Shown here one piece after another: positions 44,096-54,505 of a stretch of DNA of 64,000 nt (the first letter of the stretch is position 1; each line of letters starts with the position of its first letter). The position numbers were made by a program, and so were the translations under genes. The DNA lies in assembly GCA_039111635.1 (NCBI GenBank), contig JBCAQO010000003.1:3720001-3784000 (forward strand), given 5' to 3'. The notes under the pieces were generated by a model. That model had not been told where the DNA came from, made no database searches, and saw nothing but the letters and a program-made list of their open reading frames with translations. The DNA comes from Heterobasidion occidentale. Lineage: Eukaryota > Basidiomycota > Agaricomycetes > Russulales > Bondarzewiaceae.

Positions 44096-47000
44096 ATGGC
44101 ACATCCGAATCCTGAATCGCAATTCCAGGACATCTGGATCTCAGCGATTGAAAAATATAAACAAGACACCAAGACCGACCCTTTGGAAGGTCGATTGGAG
44201 GCGTTTTCCCCTGATGCTCTCTTCAAACTTATCGACGAACAGCTAGACACAGTCAAGGATTCTCGGAAGATTGGAGAAAAAGTTCGCAACGCGATCAAAC
44301 CAGTTCTTGAACTGGTGAATACAGCCACAGAGACTTTAGGAGAGAGTCTCGCGGCGGTGAGCATCGCGTCTGCCCGGCTTTTCCGAGACATATGTCTCAA
44401 CTTTGATGATATCAGGTGTTCCCCCCCGCAAAAGCGGTCTCTGTCGCTGTTCGGGTGTTGCTAAAGGTATGTGTTCCGGTACTTGTCTAGGAATGAAGTT
44501 CAATGCCGTCATCGATTATGCTGCGAAGGACGTCAGTGCAAACTATGACATGATTATTGAGATGTTTGAAGAGCTTAAAGGCTTCATTGGACGGCTGGGT
44601 GTGCACAACCGAGAAGAGATCGCGGAACCGTTGAAGAAAGTCATTGTCGAGATCCTTGCCCAGCTGCTGGTAGTGCTCGGAGTGGCCACAAAGTGGATAA
44701 AGCAAGGTCGTCCTAGTAAGAACTCACGTCGTTCACTGGGTGACATTGCTGATGATTTTATAGCTAAATACTCAATGGCGCTTCTCGGAAAGAATAAGGA
44801 AGTGACAGATGCGATGGAAACATTGCGAAGGTTATCCAACCAAGAGGTCCCTATGGTCGCTGCTGTCATTTTGGCAACGACAACTAAAACGTTTCAGAAT
44901 ATGCAAGCCATAACAGGTCGGGACTCATCGATGCCATTGATCCACATGTCTCATATACATTTTACAATGTAGACAACGTATCCATGGTCGCTAGAGTGGT
45001 GGAAGCTTCGAGAGGTATAGTTTTGCTTACAGGCGGTTACCGTCTATGTCTCATAAACCGACACTTGTAGACGACGCGCTCCGAGAGAAGATCCGCTCGT
45101 GGTTAAAACCACTTGATCCCACCACGAATTACAACACTGCTATAGAAGCACGACAGAAGGGAACTGGCGACTGGTTTTTACAAGGACCGGATTTTTTGAA
45201 CTGGAGGATTACACCGAGCTCTTTACTGTGGATCAATGGCATTCGTATGTTTACGATTCCTGAAATTTGCGACAATATCTAATCATGCGAACATCCAGCT
45301 GGAAACGGCAAAACGATCCTTTGGTAACAATCTTCCAACGTGGAACTGTATGACCGCTGCTGATACCTCAATCCAATCCCAGCTCTACTGTCATCGAGGC
45401 ACTCGAGGGTTATCGTCGTAAGGACCGATCTGTCGCGGTGGCGTATTTCTACTTTGACTTCAACGAGCCCGGGAAGCTGCTATATCGAAAGATGGTCCAC
45501 TCGCTTATCTTTCAACTTTGGAACCAATGCCCTGGAGGTCCTGACGCCTTGAAGGACCTCTACGAACGTACTCACAATGGCTCACAGCAGCCCAATCTTG
45601 ACGCTCTGCTCGATGTCTTGAAGGTGACCGTTGGGCTCTTCAGCCAGACGTTCATCGTACTTGATGCGCTTGACGAAAGCACCGGGTCTGAGCGGAAAAA
45701 GATTTTAGAGTTCTTGACGAAAATCATGAGTTGGAAGACTCAAACTTTTCATGTTTTGTCGACAAGTCGGGTTGTGCCTGGGATTGAGGGCGCGATGCAG
45801 TCTCTGTGCACTGACCGTATTGATCTTTGCGGCCAAAATTTTCGCATCAAGCAGGACATTCGGTCGTATCTTGATGATCTACTTCAAGATGATGGCGACC
45901 TGCGGGAGTGGGGAACTACGGAAAAAGTGATGATCACAACGGCGCTTGTCGAACGCTCAGGTGGAATGTGAGTATACCCCATTTCAGGCTCTCGTAATCA
46001 TTCTATGCTGACAGAGTTGTGTATCGAGGTTTCAATGGGTGCGCTGTCAATTGGACACTTTGCGGAAGTGTCTCGTCTATGCTGATCTCGAAACGGCTCT
46101 GGAGTGTTTGCCGAAAACACTGGATGCGACATATGAACGCATACTGCGAAACATCCCAGATGAACACCAAGATATGCTCCATCGGATTTTGCAATTTCTC
46201 TGTTTCTCAGAACGTCCGATGACGCTTGGCGAAGTCGCCGAGGTTGTCACAGTGACTATGGACTCTGAAGGGAAGGCTTATTATTCCGGAAGGCACTTGC
46301 GCAAGCCGTCCGATGTGCTCACGATATGTGGGAGTTTGGTCACTCTGTCGGCTGAAAAGCCTACTTGGAATTTCTCGCGGCGGAAAACCCCTCTTGAATC
46401 TCAAGTCATCCGAGTATCGCACTTCTCCGTCAAAGAATTCCTGATGTCCGAACGTATTCGCACAGGAGCATTTGATTATGGCGTCAATGCGAAGCTGGCC
46501 CATAGGTCCATTGCCATGACATGCCTTGCCTATCTTATGCGATTCAACACAGATGTGCTGGACGTGAAACGGATGAAAACAGAAAGAGATGTTGCTCTAG
46601 CTCCATATGCGGCACGGCATTGGGTTGACCATTTCCAGCAGCAAGGCCCAAATACTCATTGGCCTCTGCAGGATTTAGTTCAACAGTTCTTTCATTTCCC
46701 TCGGCAACAGCATTTTCTGAATTGGGTCAGGATGTACGACTATGATGTGGACAAGCACGGTTTCTCCTTGGATCGGCGTCGTCATCCCAATGCCATCCCT
46801 GACCCTCTATACTATTCATGCAACTTAGGACTTCTAGACACCTCAAACTGGCTATTGACGGAAGGCGCAGAGGTCAATGCAAAAGGAGGATACTGGGGCA
46901 GTCCACTGCAAGCGGCATCCTATAAAGGTCACGAAGCCATCGTGCGACTACTGCTGGATCGAGGTGTGGAGCCCAATGCAAAAGGAGGAGAGTGCGGCAA

Positions 47001-48047
47001 TGCGCTGCAAGCGGCGTCCCATGAAGGTCACAAAGCTATTGTGAAACTACTGCTGGATCGAGGTGCGAAGGTCAATGCACAGCAAGTATCCTACGGCAAT
47101 GCGCTGCATTCGGCGTCTCAAAATGGTCACGCAGACATTGTCCGATTACTGCTGGACAGAGGTGCGAAGGTCAACGCACAAGGAGGAATCTACGACAAAG
47201 CGCTACTAGCGGCGTCTGTTCACGACCATGAAGCCATTGTGCAACTGCTGCTGGATCGAGGCGCGCAGATCAATGGGCGGGTTCTCGGGCACTACGGCAA
47301 TGCGCTGCACGCAGCGTCTGTTCACGGTCGCGAAGCCATTGTGCAATTGCTGCTAGATCGAGGTGCGGAGGTCAATGTACGAGGAGGAGACTACGGCAAT
47401 GCGCTGCAAGCTGCGTCAAAATCTGGCCACGAAGCTGTTGTGCGACTGCTACTAGATCGAGGTGCAGAGGCAAATGCACAAGGAGGAATGTACGGCAATG
47501 CACTGCAAGCAGCGTCTTATCAAGGTCACGAAGTCATTGTGCGATTACTCCTGGATCGAGGTGCGAATGACAATGCACAAAGAGAAGAGTTTGGCACAGC
47601 GCTGCAAGCGGCGTCTTTGGAGGTCACGAAGCCATTGTGCGATTACTCCTGGATCGAGGTGCGAATGTCAATGCACAAGGAAAAGAGTTTGGCACAGCGC
47701 TGCAAGCGGCGTCTTTTGGAGGTCACGAAGCCATTGTGCGACTGCTGATAGATCGAGGTGCCAAGATCAATGTACAAGGAAGAGAATACGACGAGGCACT
47801 GATAACGGCATCTCAACACGGCCACGAAGTTATTTTGCAACTGCTGCTGGATCTAGGTGCGAAGGTCAGTGCACAACGACAGATAAATGGGCCGCGTCGT
47901 GATAACCCAGTTTCCCCCAAAGCTTCTGAACGAGCCAGGAGAGGGTGTCTTGTCTGTTGCCCCGTCAGAGGTTTTCAAATCCTTCTCACAAGAAAGGAGA
48001 GAAACCCAACATGTATCTGCAGATCAAAATGCAAACGAATAAATTAG
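44096..48047 (+). pseudogene. NLR-1: Goodbye-NACHT-ankyrin STAND protein, frame disrupted late
   Basis: Exons include 44096-44356, 44416-44466, a Goodbye continuation from about 44520, 45071-45244, 45299-45323, 45383-45967 and 46029 onward. The Goodbye domain (FQDIWISAIEKYKQDT, VFPPAKAVSVAVRVLL, KDVSANYDMIIEMFE) is followed by the linker TGDWFLQGPDFLNW, a NACHT domain with Walker A GIPGNGKT split across a 25-nt exon, Walker B FIVLDALDES and STSR, a helical domain (KTLDATYERILRNIPDEHQ) and about 11 near-identical 33-residue ankyrin repeats. Such proteins are fungal immune/allorecognition receptors. Two defects: the AG acceptor before 44520 is deleted relative to NLR-2 and NLR-3, and T4 became T3 near 47617, shifting the frame; repeats continue in the next frame to 48047. 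Confidence 0.85.
46800..47870 (+). repeat. ankyrin repeat array of NLR-1
   Basis: Units of 99 bp encode a constant core GHEAIVxLLLDRGAxVNAQGG-YGNALQAAS. The two residues after AAS vary between units (YK, HE, QN, VH, KS, YQ). The last two full units before the frameshift differ at only a few bases, suggesting recent duplication or conversion. Confidence 0.85.
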
Positions 48048-48950
48048 GCGTTGAGTCGTGGCCTTTGATGTTTTAGACCTCTTGCCAGCGCACTGTGTAG
48101 CATCTCGTTCCTTTGATCAGTGGTACATTCCCAATAATATTCATACCTGACACGCCACCCTGTCAAATACAGTACCGCCTCATAGCATTGACCTTCTGTT
48201 AACATTGCCAAGAGAGAGAGAGCTAGAGAGAACTTGAAGAAGCGACCTATTTAGGGTATGGGCATCGGCATCGACACGCTTTGGAAGGGCGTTAAGGGTA
48301 GACAGTCCGAGAACAACAGATGCATGCGTCGTACGTGAGAGCCCCAACATCGTGTCGAAGTTCACTCGACCCTCCGTCGTTCGGTTCCCGGCCCCATGTA
48401 CCAGATATTGTTGCACCGAAAAGCCCAAATAATTCCTGGATAAGTACGCACAGTTGTTGAACATAGATGTGCATCGTGTGAGAGCCTAAAAGTCTTAGCG
48501 ACGGTATATCCATTCACCATATCGGCTGATTACTCACTGTCCCTGGCATAGCTCTAGACGTCCGCGGACATAGTATAGACCTCTTTCTCATCCAGAATAT
48601 GGCCTCCAATCGTCAAGCTTTCAGACGGTCGCTGAGCAGTATCAAAGCGTGTTGTGCAATCTGTCTGCAGATTTCTGCCATCATATCGACGCACCGGCGC
48701 TGCGCAGATCGCTCGTCTTGGATAGAGAAACGGCTCGACGTCAGCTCGGGCTTGACCGGAAACTGTTCATCCGAGATGCGCGCGTATGTGGGATTGTCTC
48801 GTTTCCTCGAAGTGTCGCTGAGAGAGGGAGCAGAGAAAAAAATGCGAAGCACGGCTCGATTTTGTTCAGTGCACACAAAAGGAAGCATGTTGGTTAGTTT
48901 AAATTCTGGCGTGTCGAGACGAGGAAAAGGGGATATAAACAGAAGGCTCT
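48048..48950. other. NLR-1 3' flank; no gene recognised
   Basis: The interval contains a short (ag)n run at 48210-48224. Frames on both strands at 48600-48950 are open for 80-117 codons (plus-strand ADFCHHIDAPALRRSLVL, minus-strand DMMAEICRQIAQHALILL) but no family is recognised. Confidence 0.35.
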
Positions 48951-51445
48951 GACAATTAGACAAATATACAAGGTGGAAAGGGGAGAAATGCAAGTAGGAA
49001 AAGACGTCCTCCCCGCTGAAGCGCCGAAGCGGAGCTGGTAAAGCGCGAGGACCGCGTGACCTGACAACCACCAGCACACTCGCTTTAGTCTACCAGGTCC
49101 GAGCACGACGACAACGCTGCAGGCAAGGCCGCGAGTGAATATTCCTATCGAATATTGGAAACAGTATCAGCTTTTGATAAACCACACACCCTCATCGATT
49201 CGAGGCAAAAGCAAAAGGGAGCAAAACAGCAGGGATGTCGTGAAACGGAAGGCGAAAACGAGCGTGCAATCGATGACGGCGACGCGAAAGCCGCATGGGG
49301 CACACGCCGCACAAGGACAGGGATGGGCGCAAAACAAAAGGGAAGGGAACAAAGGCGAGCGCGGGTGAGAGAAAATGGTGCGTACCCCCAGCTTCAGCTC
49401 GCCATTGCCGGCGATTCCGCCGCGTCTCCTCCTCTACCACCACAGCGAGGTTCAGTTAGACAGATTATTAACCACCTTGATGAGTTGCTCTCCCGATCCC
49501 CGAATAACCTGGCCGGTAAATCCTCCTTCTTGTGACGAGCGACTCCATCACAGCGGGCGTAGAAGAATATGTCGCACCAGTCGCACGTGAACTTGTCAAG
49601 ATAGTGGACGGTGACGACGTGTCGTCTTCGGTCGTATGTGCGCACGAACAACTTGTTTATGCACGGGAGGCGGCGCAGCGGGTCTCTGCCGTAGATCTTC
49701 TCGTCTATCACGATGGCGGCCTCGACCTGGCTAAGGCTGGTCTCGTCTCCGAGCCTGAGTAGTCCCTCGACGTTATCGTCCTCGGGAGGCTCGCCGGCCT
49801 CTTCCTGGTCGTCCGCAGGCGTCGATGTCAAAGGCCCTTCGCTAGGCAGCGGTACAGGCTCGATGACAAATTCTCCTGCGGGGTTGTCCACCCTGTGGGT
49901 GGACGTTGTTGATGTAATTCTGTTCTGGTTGGGGGCGTTGCCGTCGACCTGTGGAACGACCACAGGCATCGGGTGCAGCTCTCAGCTGCCTTGACTGGCC
50001 CGGGTGCAGCGGATGTCCAAGCGACTGAACGGACCGCGAGACTCACAGACTGAGGCTTAGCCAGCGTCGAGCTTTCCTGGTTTTTGGGACTGTGATTGCT
50101 CTTGCATGATGCTTTGAGGTAACGGGAATTGTAAGAGTTGCGAAGAGGCTTGGGCGCTCCACTCTTCGCTCCACCCTCGCCCTCTTGAGCAGCGGCTGCT
50201 CCTCTGTGTCCACCCCTCGCTTCCTTGTCTTCCGCCGCAAGGGCGATGGGTTGGGGTGGGGTACGGCGGTGGTGGGAAATGCGGCGGGTGTGGCGGGGGA
50301 CGGGAATCTCGCTGGAGTGGGATTGTGCGGCCCTGTCAGTACGTCAGGGACAGGCATAGGCGTCGGTGCGTGCGCATGCGGTGCCTAGCGATGAGTGGCT
50401 GGCATCGGCATCCAGGTGGTGGCCCATGTAGGCGGGATGACTGCGATGGGGGCGAGAAAGGGGAGAAGGGGAGCGACGAAGGAGGGGGCCGGGTAGGCGG
50501 ACACGACGAGGAACTGCGAGCCCGCTTCGCGCCACCTTACGCGCATGTGCGCGTCGTTGGCCGAAGTGTAGCCGGCTCCGCTTTGGGGGTTACGCGCGTC
50601 TTGACAATGCAGAGGAGCGTGAGTGGCACCGTCGACATATCAGAACAAAAGGAAACTTACTGCTGAACGTTGTCAGAGCGGGACCCTGAAGGTCCTGCGC
50701 CAGGAGCTGTGCGCCAGTCGTCTCGGTAAATTGCTAGGTACTGAAGGACATGTACGTACTTGAAAGCTCTTCTTGCGTCCAGGCCGGCCAGCCGTATATG
50801 TTGTGCAACACGGCTTGCCTGGCGTGCTGTGGACGTCTGTGAAGAATTTAGAGTTGTAGGTAGGTTGACTGGTGAGGATAGGATGGGCGGTCGATCGCTG
50901 GACTCTCCTCTCTTCAAGCCATCTACATATACTGCCCACGGAGCGGGGGCTTCCGAACTTTTCGAATAAATTCACGGTGCGACCACGATGCCTTATTCTT
51001 TGATGCCGTATAACCGTATTCTCTCGCCCCATCACATAGAGTTTGGAACCAGTAACACGGCCTCGCCATTGTTCGAAGGCAGCAATATGCGATGCAGTGC
51101 TCATTACGCACCAAGCCTCAACTCCTGCGTTGTGAATTCAAATCGATTTCTGCGCCATGTCTCCGCTTACGGAGGAGAACAAAAAAGTGTTCAAGTGATC
51201 AAATATGTCCCTGTTCCTGGGGTGCATTGTCTGTTATCGTTTCACATCTGAACTTTGAAAGTGTCAAGATGGTGCAGATCTTCTGACGGCGAGGGAGTTT
51301 TCAGCTATCCTCTTGCCTTTTACTTCCTCGCGTCAATACTGTCCCCGGTCTGGATAATTCAGATCAGGCCTCGCTTCTCAAAGTTGCAGGCACATCAAGA
51401 CGCTTGATTTTAGGCAGATAACCATTGTGAACGCCATCGTGTAAT
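48950..51445 (-). repeat. dispersed ZnF unit, copy E
   Basis: Starts with 'ggaaaggggagaaatgcaagta' (as at 24405 in unit C), includes the ZnF 3' flank, the broken ZnF gene, the upstream segments and the conserved block at 51357-51440, after which homology stops. Block H is absent. Confidence 0.7.
49394..50546 (-). pseudogene. ZnF family copy E, frameshifted and with a stop
   Basis: The N-terminal Pro-rich frame begins at an ATG at 50546 and meets a TAG where copy A has a Trp codon. The basic region RRKTRKRGVDTEEQ...KRARVERR follows, then a segment near 50000-50150 unlike the other copies, a one-base loss near 49980, and a continuous part with THRVDNPAGEFVIEPV, EAAIVIDEKIYG, a first finger carrying an additional residue (CINKLFVRTYDRRRH after RRLP, lacking the first Cys spacing of copy C) and a good second finger CDWC...H-x4-D/L where the final Cys is lost (ARHKKEDLP). 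Both fingers are thus damaged. Confidence 0.6.
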
Positions 51446-54400
51446 AGCCCCGAACTCAACAGGAAGCCCGCAACTAAGCGGAAGATACAAGAAATATGGA
51501 AGCCTCTACAACGCGGGCTATACCCAACACTGCTCGATTCTCCGTCCGCGTTCCAAGGCATCCAATGCCTTCGGGCCACGATGACACTGAACTCACCGCT
51601 GCCTGCGCGACCTGCCAGCTCGTCTCCGCTCTCCCGCCTCGCCCGCCTCGCTTCCCACCTCTTCAGCTACCGTGCAATGGCATCTCGTTCAGTCCCTGCA
51701 CTGCTCGTCTAGTCTGATCTAGATCAACGCGTCCTGCGGTCTGCCCAAGATCGTGGCCGTTTGGGCCAGAGGCGCTACCTTCTAGATCGTGGCATCCCGC
51801 TTTCAATGGATAGCGCTGCGCGTGCGCGTTGTGATTTTTCGGCTCTCTGGTGATGACTTTTCTGCTGCACTTCCTGCCTATCCCGCCCTTTCTGCGCTCG
51901 TCTCGCTTCCCCGCATTTCACGCCTCGCATTCCCCACCCCACGCGCGCGCTTCGCCCGGCTCTGCTGGCTGGCCACTGCCCTCCCTTGCGCGACCGCGAC
52001 CGCCGCGGTGTAGGTCGCCGGCACGACGTACCCGCCCGCGCTGCTCCCGAGTGTCGACGACGTCATCGGCACAATCGGGTAGTACCTCCTTTCGTCGACG
52101 CTCGCGCTCGGCCGTCGTGAACAACGCACAGATGCGCTGCCCGTGTGGTGATTTGCCCCGCCAACGCCGCCTGTGCAGCCGTGCGCGGCATCAAGCGTAC
52201 GTGCAGAGGACGTGGAGCCGGCGTGCGCGCGCGGGGCGGCCCGGCGAAGCCAGAATGGAGACTGGCACGCGCCCCCGAGTTGGTAAAATAGTACGTGACC
52301 TCGTGGCCGTTATGTTGGGGATTCACCGTCCTGCAGATCCTAGGACGAGAATCAGCCCGTGCCCACGCTCAAGGCTCGACGTCAATCATCATGACGGCAA
52401 AGGTCACATGACACCCGTGCACCTCAACCGATGTCTACTACACATTTGGATCAGCTCAACAATGCGCTGCCCCTAGAGGTCCACAAGAGCAGCCAGAATA
52501 TAGTTGAAAGGAGAGAAGGAACGGAGAAGCGAAGGCTTACCCCGCGTGACACATGCGTGAGATTTGAGACTTGGGTTCAGTTGCCTTGTCGAAGGTGTAA
52601 GAGCCATGGCAAGGGAACGAATGAACTACGATGCGCCGGAAATGTGACTGAGAAATAGAAGAAAGCAGATTGACTCACCGCCGGTTCTATACCTAATTCA
52701 TTGCGAATGCATGGAGGTGACAGCCGTATACTTTGACCAGTCGTTTGCCTGGTACTCCAAGATCGTAAGCTGCCTCTCGACGTACCAGCATTGTCAGGAT
52801 CGCGAGTGAACCCCGGGTCATTGACCTCACCCTCGATGTCTCGTCACCGCCGCGGGCACCTGGGCTTTCCAGGCACCCGAAGGCATCAGAGACAAAGAAG
52901 ACTGTTGCGCAAGGGGAGATGTGGGAAAGACCGCGCCCGGGACGAACTTGAACATGCCGGCGATGAGCAAGCGCATCGTCGGAGGTGATGACGGTGAGGT
53001 TGTGGGCGACAAGAGGAAGAGATCGGGCAAGATTGAAGAAGCGGGACAAAAGTGTGGGGCGGTCGGCAAGCCCATAAGAAAATCATCAAACTCGAAGCCC
53101 TTCGCACCCCTGCGCATGCCCACAACATGTGCCTTCAAATGCTGCTTTGTCCAGGAGAGTTTGTCGTATACGGCCTCGATGCAGAAGATAGGCCGTCTCG
53201 ATACGGGGCAATGCGTGCGTGTGAGGCAAGATGGACGTCGCGGAGGAGGATTTGGAGTAGGACGGGCATGTGTTTTACTGTGCATGGGCACAAGCTCATC
53301 AGCAAAATTTCAGCGCATGAGTGGCGAGAAGATTGAAAGATAGGAGGAGGCTGAGGGAGGTGGTGAAAGGAACGAGAAGAGGAGATGTCCGGTATGCAAG
53401 GGCGCGAGCTCGGCGAGATGCGACGGCTTCGACTATGCCTTGTTGAACCCCTCCAACGTCCTCAAACGTATACCTCTACGCTCTCCCTCTTCTCAAAATC
53501 TCCGTACAATCTGCCACCCACCCTTTGATACAGATGATCCCGCGGCGGCATCAAAAACATACGAAGACGCCTAGGCGTAGCGTAGTAGAAATCGGTGTTC
53601 GCGTCGATGTTCGCGCCAGCGTCGCTGTGGTAGATGGAGAGGGGAAGGTTTCCCGAAGACTGTTGTGGTGAGTGCCGCACCTCTTGCAGCCGTCACTATT
53701 GTTTTTGGAAGCGAGGAAGGAGGGTGAAGGAAAGAGGTGTTATGAGTGTGTTATGCCGCAGTGATCCTGCTGGACATTGCCAGTATATCGCCCTCATCCC
53801 TCCGACCTTCGCTAAGCGCTCGAAACATTCACGAATTATCCACAGCCATTACAAGCCAACCCATTATACTATCTTCCGCCAGTCTTCCGCCCCTGCAGTG
53901 ATCTGATGTCTGTCCTAGTCCCTCCCAAAGAGCAGCAACGTTGACGATTCTCCTTCAACCTCCGACGTGGTCTCTGGATATCCGTACTACCGCTATCCGC
54001 CGCTTTGCAGTTGACCTTCAGCACGGTAACTTTAGTTCTGTCTTGTTGAACAGTTCTGTGTTCTACGTGCCACGTTCCGCTCCTTCTCATGTTGACAGAG
54101 CAAGTTTAAAACTAACTTTGGAGGCCAGAGCGGGTGGAGGCAGTATTGTCAGCATAAAATGCTGACTCCTCGATTGTTACAGCAGCGATCTAGGTCACTC
54201 ATTGCTCTGAGTCCGGGTGGTGTCGACTTATGCACATGTCACCAGCGTATCAACAAAAATTTGCTGCGATATGTTCTTGCTCTCCTGGCTTTGGTGTTCT
54301 AGTACTGCGGGTGCGAAAGGAACGTGTGGGTGCGGATCAGAGCTTCCCAGTTAGTCGATATCGGCACGGTATGTCCACGCACACAAGTAGAGCCAGCGCG

Positions 54401-54505
54401 CTTATCCCTTACCTTCTACCATAGCCTTAGCATCGCCTCTAGCTGTACACGCTGCCTTGGAAGGCTCCCACCTCTTCATCTGTCCCACAAACCACCTTGT
54501 CGAAC
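51446..54505. other. stretch upstream of NLR-2; possible decayed minus-strand gene
   Basis: Minus-strand frames at 52129-51878 (LGSSAGGYVVPATYTAAVAVAQGRA), 53291-52827 and 53680-53462 (LPLSIYHSDAGANIDANTDF) look partly protein-like. The first resembles the frame at 59785-59522 downstream of NLR-2, and 52960-52995 resembles 58905-58940, so these may be two decayed copies of one gene. No family is recognised. The last 200 bp are the leader of NLR-2. Confidence 0.3.

Noticed and set aside
48210..48224. (AG)n run downstream of NLR-1 as a regulatory site
   Set aside because: A short simple repeat with no supporting context.
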